This document shows, piece by piece, positions 15,582-24,475 of a stretch of 64,000 nt of DNA. The DNA lies in NCBI RefSeq assembly GCF_965655635.1, contig NZ_CBFHHE010000003.1, positions 1-64,000 of the forward strand. Reading direction: 5' to 3'. The notes beneath the pieces are model-generated. The model saw nothing but the letters and a program-made list of their open reading frames with translations. It was not told where the DNA came from and did no database searches. Each line of letters starts with the position of its first letter. The first letter of the stretch is position 1. This DNA comes from Nereida sp965655635 (lineage in GTDB: Bacteria > Pseudomonadota > Alphaproteobacteria > Rhodobacterales > Rhodobacteraceae). The translations under genes were made by a program, and so were the position numbers.

Positions 15582-16721
15582 TTAAGCGTCAAGCTCGGCG
15601 TGGAACGCCCAGTGTAGCCACGGCAACATTGCTTCAATGTCCGAGGTTTCCACAGTACCGCCACACCAAATGCGCAGCCCGGCGGGTGCATCGCGGTAGG
15701 CACCCACATCAAGAGCAACACCTTCTGCTTCCAACCGTTTTGCCACGGCTTTCGCAAAAGCGGCCCCATTTATGATGCGCGAATCTGTGAACTTTAGACA
15801 CACAGACGTGAACGAGCGCGTTGCGGGATCAACGGCCAGATTGTCGATCCAATCGTTGTTGTCGCAAAAATCCCAAATCGCTTGGGCGTTTGCTTGCGCG
15901 CGTGCTTTGAGGCCAGTGAGGCCGCCGACCGATTTGGCCCACTCAAGGGCAAACAAATAGTCTTCGACGCACAGCATTGAGGGTGTGTTGATCGTCGCAC
16001 CAGAGAAAATACCATCGATTAATTTGCCACCTTTCGATAGGCGGAAAATCTTTGGCAACGGCCATGGTGGCGTGTAGCTTTCAAGGCGCTCAACTGCGCG
16101 TGGGCTAAGGATCAAAATGCCGTGGGCCGCTTCGCCGCCCAGAACTTTTTGCCAAGAGAACGTCGTTACATCTAGTTTATCCCAAGGCAAAGACATCGCA
16201 AAAGCAGCCGATGTGGCGTCGCACAGGGTAAGACCGGCGCGGTCAGACGGGATCGCATGGCCATTCGCCATACACACACCAGACGTAGTGCCGTTCCACG
16301 TAAAGCAGACATCATTATCATAATTCAGAGAGGCCATGTCCACGATTTCGCCGTACTCGGCAGTGTGAACAGTGTGTTCGATTTTTAGCTGTTTGACAGC
16401 GTCAGTCACCCAGCCCGCGCCAAAGCTTTCCCATGCAACCATCTCGGCAGGACGCTCACCAAGCAGTGACCACATGGCCATTTCATATGCACCCGTGTCG
16501 GATGCGGGAACAATGCCGATTTTGTAATCAGCAGGAATATCGAGGATTTCACGTGTGGTCTCGATCGCTGCCTTCAGCTTGTCTTTGCCAACAGCTGCGC
16601 GGTGCGAGCGGCCTAAGGGCGCATCACGAAGTGCATCAAGTGTCCAAGTGGGGGGTTTTGCACATGGTCCGGATGAGAATCGCGGATTAAGCGGCTTGGT
16701 CGCCGGTTTCGTCGTCGTCAT
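15582..16721 (-). CDS. serC: Phosphoserine aminotransferase
   Basis: A 379-residue fold-type I PLP enzyme converting 3-phosphohydroxypyruvate plus glutamate to phosphoserine. Visible features are NPRFSSGPCAKPPTW at residues 12-26, GIVPASDTGAYEMAMWSLLG near 73-92, and the PLP-lysine segment TFSWQKVLGGEAAHG near 193-207. This is the alphaproteobacterial type of about 380 residues. The start at 16721 (MTTTKPATK) has AAGGAT eight bases upstream, sitting in the loop of a small hairpin; a longer upstream frame is leader RNA. It is first in the operon with serA and diverges from serB. Confidence 0.96.
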   Translation of the reverse strand: MTTTKPATKPLNPRFSSGPCAKPPTWTLDALRDAPLGRSHRAAVGKDKLKAAIETTREILDIPADYKIGIVPASDTGAYEMAMWSLLGERPAEMVAWESFGAGWVTDAVKQLKIEHTVHTAEYGEIVDMASLNYDNDVCFTWNGTTSGVCMANGHAIPSDRAGLTLCDATSAAFAMSLPWDKLDVTTFSWQKVLGGEAAHGILILSPRAVERLESYTPPWPLPKIFRLSKGGKLIDGIFSGATINTPSMLCVEDYLFALEWAKSVGGLTGLKARAQANAQAIWDFCDNNDWIDNLAVDPATRSFTSVCLKFTDSRIINGAAFAKAVAKRLEAEGVALDVGAYRDAPAGLRIWCGGTVETSDIEAMLPWLHWAFHAELDA

Positions 16722-16770
16722 AATATCTATCCTTACAGATAAGTGCCCTTCGTTGGGGAAGGGTGTCCCA
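16722..16770 (-). promoter_or_regulatory. serC leader RNA element (candidate serC motif)
   Basis: Two stacked hairpins precede the serC start on the minus strand: CCCTTC/GAAGGG (16746-16763, 6-base loop) and TATCT/AGATA (16724-16741), whose loop holds the AAGGAT Shine-Dalgarno. A conserved alphaproteobacterial serC RNA motif is known from comparative genomics at this position, and this arrangement fits; assignment to it is from memory of its location and general form, not an alignment. It would control initiation of serC-serA. Confidence 0.55.
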
Positions 16771-16969
16771 CCGCCGGACATACGGGTACTGCACCTGCGA
16801 AACAACTCTGAAAATGGGCCTGTGGCGGCAGCCCGCACACTTTTTGCGACGTATTTTGAGCGGATTGGAAACTTTTGCTGAAAAATCGCCGCTTTGCGGG
16901 GGTGCAAACAGGCCAGAGGGGTTGTGGCTTTGCGGGTGCTGGTGTGAATAGGACCAAAGGAGACCCGCC

Positions 16970-17830
16970 ATGTATATTGCCTCGCTCATTGGCCCCCGTT
17001 TGGATGCAGCTTTGGTTGATGCGTTGCGCATGGCCTGGGGCGGGCAGGAACCGGTTCACCTTTGCCCAGGTGAGGCTGCGGAGTTCGCCATCGCAGATAC
17101 CCCTTCCAATTTGTGGGACGTGTGGGCCGATCTTCAGCGTGAGCATGTTGATCTGGTTGTACAGCCTGCCATCGGCCGCAAAAAAGCGATGCTTTTGGCT
17201 GACATGGACAGCACTATGATCCGCCAAGAGTGCATCGATGAACTGGCTGATGAGGCAGGTTTTGGGGAACGCGTTGCCGCCATCACGGCGCGCGCCATGA
17301 AAGGTGAGTTGGACTTTGAGGAAGCTATTATCGAGCGGGTCGGCTTGCTTAAGGGATTGCCCGAAGCAGTCATTCAAAAAGTGCTGGATACGCGTATTGA
17401 GATGATGCCCGGTGGGGCCACTTTGCTTGCAACGATGCGGGCAAACGGCGGTTATGCTGCACTTGTTTCTGGTGGCTTCACGGCGTTCACAGAGGCCGTT
17501 GCCGCTGAGCTTGGGTTTGATGAAAATCGTGCCAACACACTGTGCGCCGAAGTTGGCGTTCTGACGGGTGAGGTTGGCCGCCCAATTCTGGGACAACAAG
17601 CCAAAGTAGATGCGCTTGAACAAATCACGGCACGCCTTGGGATTGAGGCTGACGAGGTGATTGCCGTTGGTGATGGAGCCAATGATCTGGGCATGTTGTC
17701 ACGCGCAGGAACCGGCGTCGCACTTCATGCCAAACCATCAGTGGCTGAGCAGTGCAGTGTGCGCATTAACCACGGTGATTTGACTGCGTTGCTGTATCTT
17801 CAGGGGTATTCGAAAGACCAGTTTGTTTGA
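16970..17830 (+). CDS. serB: Phosphoserine phosphatase
   Basis: A 286-residue HAD-superfamily enzyme for the last step of serine synthesis. The nucleophile motif is ADMDSTM with Asp78 and Asp80, motif II is VSGGFTAFTEAV near 162, and motif IV VGDGANDLGML near 231-241. The first 70 residues are an ACT-like regulatory half as in longer SerB proteins. An AAAGGAG ribosome-binding stretch precedes the ATG. Divergent from serC-serA, so all three serine genes flank one 248-base regulatory region. It overlaps the next gene's start by eight bases. Confidence 0.96.
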   Translation: MYIASLIGPRLDAALVDALRMAWGGQEPVHLCPGEAAEFAIADTPSNLWDVWADLQREHVDLVVQPAIGRKKAMLLADMDSTMIRQECIDELADEAGFGERVAAITARAMKGELDFEEAIIERVGLLKGLPEAVIQKVLDTRIEMMPGGATLLATMRANGGYAALVSGGFTAFTEAVAAELGFDENRANTLCAEVGVLTGEVGRPILGQQAKVDALEQITARLGIEADEVIAVGDGANDLGMLSRAGTGVALHAKPSVAEQCSVRINHGDLTALLYLQGYSKDQFV

Positions 17831-18581
17831 GGTCGGCCCAGAGCTTCTTGCGCTTTTGCTGGCGGTCGCTTTTGTTGCGGGCTTTGTAGATAGCATCGCG
17901 GGCGGCGGCGGCCTGATTACGCTGCCAGTATTGTTGCTGGCGGGTGCAACACCGCTTCAGGCGCTAAGCACCAACAAAGTTCAGGGGTGTTTTGGCTCGG
18001 CCACCGCTGCGATAAGTTATGCGCGCGCGGGCTTGGTCAATTGGCGTAGCCAGTTTCGGTGGGCGGTGCTCGCTTTTGGTGCCTCACTGATAGGCGCTTT
18101 CGTTGCAAGTGCGCTGCCTATTGGATTGATCCGCGGTATCTTGCCAGTGGTTTTGATTGGGGTCGCGCTGTTTTTTGCCTTTAAGCCTGACCTTGGAAAC
18201 GTAGACCGCAAAGCGCGGCTGGCGCCGGTGATGTTCGGGCTGATCTGTGTGCCAATCGTTGGGTTCTATGACGGTGTTTTGGGGCCGGGTGCGGGGTCTT
18301 TTTATATGCTGGCGTTCGTCATGTTTGCAGGGTTCGGGGTGCTGAAGGCGACGGCGCACACGAAACTGCTCAATTTTGCCAGTAACATCGGTGGACTGGT
18401 GATGTTTGCGTTGGTAGCTGACATCTGGTGGGCCACGGGCCTTGCCATGGGTGTCGCACAAATTGGTGGTGCAAGCGTGGGCGCGCGGTTTGCAATGCGC
18501 GCCGGAGCGCGTGTGATCAAGGGGTTGGTGGTTGTGACTTCCGTGGCGTTGGCGCTGCGGTTAATGTGGGAATGGATCTGA
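17823..18581 (+). CDS. TSUP (TauE/SafE) family membrane transporter
   Basis: A 252-residue protein with around eight membrane helices, bearing the family signature VAGFVDSIAGGGGLITLPVLLLAG near residues 18-41 and the second-half repeat VGFYDGVLGPGAGSFYMLAF near 143. TSUP proteins export sulfite, sulfoacetate or other organosulfonates. The proposed start is a TTG inside the serB stop region (TTGTTTGA), giving translational coupling; a start slightly downstream cannot be excluded. Coupling to serB is intriguing since serine feeds cysteine and sulfur metabolism (inference). Confidence 0.82.
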   Translation: MFEVGPELLALLLAVAFVAGFVDSIAGGGGLITLPVLLLAGATPLQALSTNKVQGCFGSATAAISYARAGLVNWRSQFRWAVLAFGASLIGAFVASALPIGLIRGILPVVLIGVALFFAFKPDLGNVDRKARLAPVMFGLICVPIVGFYDGVLGPGAGSFYMLAFVMFAGFGVLKATAHTKLLNFASNIGGLVMFALVADIWWATGLAMGVAQIGGASVGARFAMRAGARVIKGLVVVTSVALALRLMWEWI

Positions 18582-18592
18582 GGAGTGCTGAG

Positions 18593-20089
18593 ATGAAGCC
18601 TGTAGTTTTGTGTATTTTGGACGGTTGGGGATTGCGCGAGGAAGCGGATTTTAACGCGCCAAAACTCGCCCATACGCCAAACTTTGATCGCATCATGCAG
18701 GGCCCTTCTGCGCAGCTTTTGACACACGGCAATGATGCCGGTTTGCCAACAGGTCAGATGGGCAACTCCGAGGTTGGTCACACAAACATTGGTGCAGGCC
18801 GCGTCGTCGCGATGGATTTGGGGCAAATTGATCTTGCGATTGAGGACGGTTCGTTCTTTGAAAATGCCCAGTTGCAGGCGTTTATTTCGACACTTCAACA
18901 AAGTGGTGGCACGGCGCATTTGATGGGCGTTGTCAGCGATGGTGGTGTGCATGGACACTTATTGCACATCGCGGCAGCGGCAAAAGCCGTTTGCGACGCG
19001 GGGGTGCCGTGCGTGGTGCACGCCATCACCGATGGGCGCGATGTTGCGCCAAAATCCGCAGATCACTTTATGGCCGAATTGGCAGCAGCTCTACCAGAGC
19101 AGGCCCGTATCGTGAGTGTTACAGGTCGTTACTTTGCGATGGACCGCGACAACCGCTGGGAACGCGTCAGCACTGCATATAACGCTATGATCCGCGCTGA
19201 AGGTAATGCGGCCCATGCCAGCGACGATGTCGTGCAGGCGGGCTATGCACAAGACATTACTGATGAGTTTTTGCCCGCCAGCGTTATTGACGGTTACGAG
19301 GGTGCCAAAGATGGTGACGGCTTTTTCTGTCTGAATTTCCGTGCTGATCGTGCGCGCGAGATTATGGCCGCCATCGCTGCACCCACGTTCGATGACTTTG
19401 ATCGTGGGACACCTGTTAAGTGGGCTGCGATTTTGGGTATGGTCAGCTATTCTGATGCACATTCACGCTATATGTCGGTGGCTTATCCGAAGCAGAAAAT
19501 TGTCAACACTCTGGGCGCTTGGGTGGCCAAGCAAGGCAAGCGCCAATTCCGTTTGGCCGAGACAGAAAAATACCCCCATGTGACGTTCTTTTTGAATGGC
19601 GGCCAAGAACAGCCAGAAGTTGGTGAGGACCGCTATATGGCGCCGTCGCCCAAAGTCGCGACTTATGATTTGCAACCTGAAATGTCGTGCAACGAAGTGA
19701 CAGAAAAGTTCGTTGACGCGATTGGCGCGGGGTACGATTTGATCGTCACCAACTATGCCAACCCCGATATGGTTGGACACACGGGTGATTTGGACGCTGC
19801 CACTTCTGCATGCGAAGCTGTCGATGCAGGGTTGGGGCAGGTTCTGTCAGCGCTCGAAGCCGCCGGTGGGGTGATGATTGTGACCGCAGATCATGGCAAC
19901 TGTGAGGTCATGTGGGACGCTGAAACGAACGGACCACACACTGCGCATACGTTGAATCCAGTGCCTGTGGCGTTGGTTGGGCATGACGCAAAACTGCGCA
20001 ACGGTCGCTTGGCTGATTTGGCGCCAAGCCTTCTCAAATTGATGGGCCTACCCAAGCCCGACGAGATGACCGGAGACGCGCTCTTTTGA
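18593..20089 (+). CDS. gpmI: 2,3-bisphosphoglycerate-independent phosphoglycerate mutase
   Basis: A 498-residue alkaline-phosphatase-superfamily enzyme interconverting 3- and 2-phosphoglycerate. The first metal motif is VLCILDGWGLRE at 5-16, the phosphoserine nucleophile lies in QMGNSEVGH at Ser59, and late metal ligands are in NYANPDMVGHTGD near 388 and TADHGNCEVM near 430. The ATG at 18593 has GAGGAG upstream; in-frame sequence further upstream is the shadow of the TSUP gene. It starts 11 bases after the TSUP stop and overlaps the envC start. Confidence 0.96.
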   Translation: MKPVVLCILDGWGLREEADFNAPKLAHTPNFDRIMQGPSAQLLTHGNDAGLPTGQMGNSEVGHTNIGAGRVVAMDLGQIDLAIEDGSFFENAQLQAFISTLQQSGGTAHLMGVVSDGGVHGHLLHIAAAAKAVCDAGVPCVVHAITDGRDVAPKSADHFMAELAAALPEQARIVSVTGRYFAMDRDNRWERVSTAYNAMIRAEGNAAHASDDVVQAGYAQDITDEFLPASVIDGYEGAKDGDGFFCLNFRADRAREIMAAIAAPTFDDFDRGTPVKWAAILGMVSYSDAHSRYMSVAYPKQKIVNTLGAWVAKQGKRQFRLAETEKYPHVTFFLNGGQEQPEVGEDRYMAPSPKVATYDLQPEMSCNEVTEKFVDAIGAGYDLIVTNYANPDMVGHTGDLDAATSACEAVDAGLGQVLSALEAAGGVMIVTADHGNCEVMWDAETNGPHTAHTLNPVPVALVGHDAKLRNGRLADLAPSLLKLMGLPKPDEMTGDALF

Positions 20090-21204
20090 TCCGAACGGCC
20101 TTCATATGTCTTTTGTTGGTTAGCACATTTTTTGCGCCTCAGGTTTCGCTGGCGCAAAACGCTCGCATGACTGCGCAAGAGGCGGCAGACGCGGCCGCTG
20201 ATGAATTGATTCGTGCATCGATCGCGCTTAAGGATGCCGAAAGCGCGCCAGACCGGATTACCGCGTTGACCGAAGTTGTTGATGCCTATGAAGCCGGCTT
20301 GAGCGCGCTGCGTTCAGAGGTGCGGCGCGCGGCCCTTCGCGAACGGGTGCTGTCCCGTGAGCTATCAGAAAAATCTGCGGAAATTTCGGGGCTGTTGGCG
20401 GTGATGCAGACAGTTGGCCAAGCGCGTGGCCCACAAGTCACACTTCATCCCAAAGGAGCATTAGGCACAGCGCGGGCCGGCATGATGGTGGGTGCTGTGG
20501 TGCCTGCACTTCAATCACAAGCTGGATCGCTTTCAGCGCAATTGATCGAATTACAGATTGTCCGGTCCTTACAGGATGCGGCGCGTGAAGATTTGCTGGC
20601 GGGGCTAGACGGTGTGCAGACCGCGCGTACAGAACTAAGCGAGGCAATTTCACGCCGCACAGATCGGCCCAGAAGGTTTTCTGAAGACCCAGTTCGTATG
20701 GCGTTGTTGCTGGATGCCAGTGAAACGTTGGCGGCTTTTGCCTCGGGGCTTGCGAACCGTGGTGCTGCAGACATTGACGTAATCACCCCCCTAAAAGGTC
20801 AGCTTTCGTTGCCGGTGGATGGTGCTGTATTGCGCCGTTTCGGCCAGCCTGATGCAGCAGGTATCGTACGGCCCGGCTGGATCATGGCGACTGCACCGCA
20901 GGCACGGGTTACAACGCCAATGGCAGCGACTGTGCGGTATCTTGGCCCGTTTTTGGACTACGGCAACGTTATCATTCTTGAGCCAGCAACGGATGTCTTG
21001 GTCGTTTTGGCTGGTATGAAACGGGTTTTTGGCTCTGCCGGGCAGGTTGTTGAAGCAGGCGATGTTGTCGGGCTGATGGGCGGATCTGACGTAATTTTGA
21101 GCGAAACGACGCAGGTGGGTGGCGCATCACGCTCAGAAACGCTCTATATAGAATTAAGAGAAAACGATACGCCGGTGGATCCCGCCGAGTGGTTTGCACA
21201 GTAA
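20086..21204 (+). CDS. EnvC-like murein hydrolase activator with degenerate LytM domain
   Basis: 372 residues: signal peptide (about 1-23, ending SLAQ), a long coiled coil (about 25-120 and 150-205), then a LytM/M23-type domain (about 240-372). In active M23 enzymes zinc is held by an H-x3-D and an HxH motif; here the corresponding strands read VIILEPATDVLVVLAGM with no His pair, so the domain is probably non-catalytic as in EnvC, which activates amidases at the septum. It starts at a TTG overlapping the gpmI stop, implying coupling. The gpmI-envC-ctpA order is common in proteobacteria. Confidence 0.85.
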   Translation: MIRTAFICLLLVSTFFAPQVSLAQNARMTAQEAADAAADELIRASIALKDAESAPDRITALTEVVDAYEAGLSALRSEVRRAALRERVLSRELSEKSAEISGLLAVMQTVGQARGPQVTLHPKGALGTARAGMMVGAVVPALQSQAGSLSAQLIELQIVRSLQDAAREDLLAGLDGVQTARTELSEAISRRTDRPRRFSEDPVRMALLLDASETLAAFASGLANRGAADIDVITPLKGQLSLPVDGAVLRRFGQPDAAGIVRPGWIMATAPQARVTTPMAATVRYLGPFLDYGNVIILEPATDVLVVLAGMKRVFGSAGQVVEAGDVVGLMGGSDVILSETTQVGGASRSETLYIELRENDTPVDPAEWFAQ

Positions 21205-21255
21205 AAATAAGCTGGGCCGAGCCGTAGAACCATATTGGCCCCAGAGAGGAATGTG

Positions 21256-22593
21256 ATGAAAAAACTTGTGATGGCTGCCGCCGTTGGCACTCTTTCGAGC
21301 GTTATTTTGACAACTCAAGTTGCCGCTCCGCTGTTGGCGCAGGACACCCAATCCTCCGGCAATGTATATCAACAACTTGATCTGTTCGGCGATATTTTTG
21401 AGCGCATCCGTAGCCAGTACGTCGAGGAAGTAGATGAGGGTGAACTGATCGAAGCGGCGATTAACGGCATGCTTACGTCGCTTGATCCACACTCAAGTTA
21501 TTTACCGCCTGCGGACGCAGAAGCGATGCAGGTTCAAACACGTGGCGAGTTTGGTGGCTTGGGCATTGAAGTGACCCAAGAAGAGGGTTTCGTGAAAGTT
21601 GTGGCGCCCATGGACGGAACGCCTGCGGATGAAGCGGGCATTCTTGCGGGTGACTTCATTACTCACGTGGACGGTGAAGGCCTTCTTGGACTGGGCCTAG
21701 ATGAAGCTGTTGAAATGATGCGCGGCTTGGTTGGCACGGATATTGTTTTGACAGTTGTGCGCGAAGATATTGACGAGCCATTTGATGTCACAATCACCCG
21801 CGATGTGATTAAACTAACGGCTGTGCGTGCGCGTACTGAAGGTGACACTGTTGTATTGCGGGTCAGCACGTTCAACGATCAGACCTATCCAAACTTGAAA
21901 GACGGCTTGGAAGAGGAGATCGAAAAAGCTGGCGGTCTTGATGATATCAACGGCGTTGTGCTTGATTTGCGCAACAACCCGGGCGGGCTTTTGACGCAAT
22001 CGATCCGCGTCTCAGATGCATTTCTGGAGAAGGGCGAGATCGTGTCTACTCGTGGCCGTGAGGCCAATCAGGGCGAGCGTTTCAATGCCACACCGGGTGA
22101 CTTGATTGACGGAAAGCCGCTGGTGGTTTTGATCAATGGTGGTTCTGCGTCAGCCTCTGAAATTGTTGCGGGTGCCCTTCAGGATCATCGCCGTGCGATT
22201 GTGATTGGTACCAAAAGCTTTGGTAAGGGCTCGGTCCAAACTGTCATGCGGATGCGCGGTGATGGTGCGATCCGCCTAACGACAGCGCGGTACTACACGC
22301 CTTCAGGCCGCTCTATTCAGTCTCTTGGGGTGTCACCAGACATCATTGTTGAACAGCCCCGCTTGGATCCGACCGGCGCCGAAGATGTGGATGCTCCGGC
22401 GCGTGCGTCACGTTCCGAGGCAGACTTGCGCGGATCGCTGAACAACGACAGCCTGACTGAGGATGAGATTGAACAGATTGAAGCAGACCGCGAGCGTGCG
22501 CGTGCAGCCGCAGAACTTCGCACGGAAGATTATCAACTGGCCTATGCGATTGATATCCTCAAAGGGCTTAGTGCCCTAAGCCCGCAGGAGTAA
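21256..22593 (+). CDS. ctpA: C-terminal processing peptidase (S41 family)
   Basis: A 445-residue periplasmic serine protease. It has a signal peptide (about 1-28), a PDZ domain (about 85-170, with GGLGIEV and GIDVN-type carboxylate loop as GLGIEVTQEEG), and the S41 catalytic core: serine in NGGSASASEIVAGALQD near 293-309 and lysine in GTKSFGKGSVQT near 318-329. CtpA/Prc proteases trim lipoproteins and peptidoglycan hydrolases, so the envC-ctpA pairing fits control of murein cleavage. GAGAGGA precedes the ATG at 21256. Confidence 0.95.
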   Translation: MKKLVMAAAVGTLSSVILTTQVAAPLLAQDTQSSGNVYQQLDLFGDIFERIRSQYVEEVDEGELIEAAINGMLTSLDPHSSYLPPADAEAMQVQTRGEFGGLGIEVTQEEGFVKVVAPMDGTPADEAGILAGDFITHVDGEGLLGLGLDEAVEMMRGLVGTDIVLTVVREDIDEPFDVTITRDVIKLTAVRARTEGDTVVLRVSTFNDQTYPNLKDGLEEEIEKAGGLDDINGVVLDLRNNPGGLLTQSIRVSDAFLEKGEIVSTRGREANQGERFNATPGDLIDGKPLVVLINGGSASASEIVAGALQDHRRAIVIGTKSFGKGSVQTVMRMRGDGAIRLTTARYYTPSGRSIQSLGVSPDIIVEQPRLDPTGAEDVDAPARASRSEADLRGSLNNDSLTEDEIEQIEADRERARAAAELRTEDYQLAYAIDILKGLSALSPQE

Positions 22594-22599
22594 GCAACC

Positions 22600-23082
22600 G
22601 TGACACCTGAAGAAATTGCGGCGCTGCCGTATCGTCCTAACGTTGGCATTATGCTGGCAAATAAAGACGGCCTTGTGTTTATGGCACAACGTTTGGATCG
22701 GTTCTCAGATGCATGGCAAATGCCGCAGGGTGGCATCGACGAGGGTGAAGATGCTCAAGTCGCCGCACTGCGCGAGCTTGAAGAAGAGACCGGTGTGCCT
22801 GCGTCTGCTGTGACAGTTGAGGCCGAAACGGATGGGTGGATTCAGTATGATCTACCCCATGATTTGGTGCCGCAATTATGGAAAGGGCGCTATCGCGGCC
22901 AAGAGCAGAAGTGGTTTCTTTTGAGGTTTCATGGGGATGATGCATTGATCAATATAGCCACTGAAGAGCCTGAGTTCTCAACGTGGAAATGGATGCCTGC
23001 ATCGCAGATTGTCGATGCGATTGTGCCGTTCAAGCGCGGTGTCTACAAGGCCGTTTTGGCAGAGTTTCAGCATAAGCTATGA
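22600..23082 (+). CDS. rppH: RNA pyrophosphohydrolase (Nudix)
   Basis: A 160-residue Nudix hydrolase with opening LPYRPNVGIMLANKDGLVF and the Nudix box GGIDEGEDAQVAALRELEEETG near residues 45-66 (GX5EX7REUXEEXGU pattern). RppH removes pyrophosphate from 5'-triphosphate RNAs to start RNase E decay; alphaproteobacterial members were first annotated as Ap4A hydrolases (IalA/InvA type). Starts with GTG six bases after ctpA and overlaps the next gene's ATG by four bases. Confidence 0.93.
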   Translation: MTPEEIAALPYRPNVGIMLANKDGLVFMAQRLDRFSDAWQMPQGGIDEGEDAQVAALRELEEETGVPASAVTVEAETDGWIQYDLPHDLVPQLWKGRYRGQEQKWFLLRFHGDDALINIATEEPEFSTWKWMPASQIVDAIVPFKRGVYKAVLAEFQHKL

Positions 23083-23573
23083 GCGTTTTTCGCTGTGCGC
23101 TAGTGGCGGTGATGCTTTGCACAGCGGGACAAGCGCAGGCGCTGAGTTGCCTGCGCGCAGATGCTGCTAGTACTTATTTGAAAGCTGCAAACTCAGATGC
23201 GCAATACATGGTGGTTTTGGGGCGTTTTCTTTTTGATGAGCGTGCGCTGAAAACTGCTGCAGAAGATATGCAGCAGTCACGTCACGCGCGACAAACGCCA
23301 GCGCGGTTTAGTGGCCATTATCTGACGAAGGCTGGCTTTGTCTTTCCTTGGAGCAGTACGATTGGCCTGCAGGCGGATTGCGCTGCTTCATGGTGTGGAA
23401 GCCTACAAAGTGGTGCGCAAACTCTTGCATTTGTGCAAACTAATGGGGTGGATCACACCCTGCATCTTTCGCCGTGTGGTGACACAACATTCGTCAATCC
23501 GAATGCAGGTGATATTGGCACTGTCGTTGCGTGTCACAAGGGCCGCCAGTGTGGATCGAGCACGACACGCTAA
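23079..23573 (+). CDS. Secreted Cys-containing hypothetical protein
   Basis: A 164-residue protein with a clear Sec signal peptide (hydrophobic core about 5-15, cleavage after AQA near 22) and around eight cysteines in the mature part, probably forming disulfides. It begins in an ATGA overlap with rppH. No domain is recognised. A function in the periplasm is all that can be said; the TAA is directly followed by the ATG of the methyltransferase gene. Confidence 0.7.
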   Translation: MSVFRCALVAVMLCTAGQAQALSCLRADAASTYLKAANSDAQYMVVLGRFLFDERALKTAAEDMQQSRHARQTPARFSGHYLTKAGFVFPWSSTIGLQADCAASWCGSLQSGAQTLAFVQTNGVDHTLHLSPCGDTTFVNPNAGDIGTVVACHKGRQCGSSTTR

Positions 23574-24470
23574 ATGCGCTGGCAAAAGCCGCCAAGTCCT
23601 ACCACGAATTTACGTATGATTAACCAACGTATTGATACCCGTGCGATCGGACTTGATGTCGGCCTGAAATTTATGTCGTGGCTGACGGGCGCTGAAAACC
23701 TTCACTACGGACTATGGACCGGTCTCGAGGTGAATGCCGCCAACCTTGGTGCGGCGCAGGCTGCCTATACCGATAAACTTTTCAAGCTTTTACCGCCCGC
23801 ACCGGCGCGTATTTTAGATATCGGTGGCGGGGCACGTGAGACGGCGCGTAAGTTGATCGATCTTGGCTATGATGTTGATATTGTCGTGCCCTCAGAATTC
23901 TTGGCGACGCGGTGCCGCGAGAACGCGCCTGCCGCCCGTGTACACTTGATGAGGTTCGAAGATTTCGAAACGGCTGATCGTTTTGATGTCTGTCTATTTT
24001 CTGAAAGCTTTCAATATATTTCTGTCGATCAAAGCTTGCCGAAAGCGAATACCTTGTTGCGGCAAGGCGGCGTGATTGTCATCGCCGATTGCTTCCGCTC
24101 GGAAAATTTTGTCCGTGAGGATTTAAACCATAAAGTTGGCGGGTGGCATGCGCTTCAACTCTTCCAAGATGCGGTGCCGCGACATGGTTTTGCTGTGACG
24201 TCTGAGGAAGATATCACAGCGGCGGTCGCCCCATCTGTTGATCTTGAACAGCAGCTCTTCAACGTAATCGGTTTCGCTACGACGCGCATCGATGCAGAGT
24301 TGCAGGCCAAAAAGCCAAAAACACGGTGGCTTATCGCGCGGGCATTTGGCGTTTTTTCAAGCAAGCGGCGGCGTGTTCGGCTTGACCAACGGCTGAACCA
24401 TAAAACCCGCAATGCAGATGCGTTTTGTTACAACAACCGGTATCTGATGCTGATCTTAGAGCGGGCTTAA
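23574..24470 (+). CDS. Class I SAM-dependent methyltransferase
   Basis: A 298-residue protein with SAM motif I ARILDIGGGARETARKLID near residues 79-97 and a FDVCLFSESFQYI acidic motif near 139-151, resembling small-molecule methyltransferases of the cyclopropane-synthase/sarcosine-type group (HYGLWTGLEVN near 45). Substrate unknown. The first ATG abuts the previous stop (TAAATG); an alternative ATG at 23616 is equally possible. Last gene of the co-directional run that begins at serB; convergent with mltB. Confidence 0.75.
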   Translation: MRWQKPPSPTTNLRMINQRIDTRAIGLDVGLKFMSWLTGAENLHYGLWTGLEVNAANLGAAQAAYTDKLFKLLPPAPARILDIGGGARETARKLIDLGYDVDIVVPSEFLATRCRENAPAARVHLMRFEDFETADRFDVCLFSESFQYISVDQSLPKANTLLRQGGVIVIADCFRSENFVREDLNHKVGGWHALQLFQDAVPRHGFAVTSEEDITAAVAPSVDLEQQLFNVIGFATTRIDAELQAKKPKTRWLIARAFGVFSSKRRRVRLDQRLNHKTRNADAFCYNNRYLMLILERA

Positions 24471-24475
24471 GTCCT

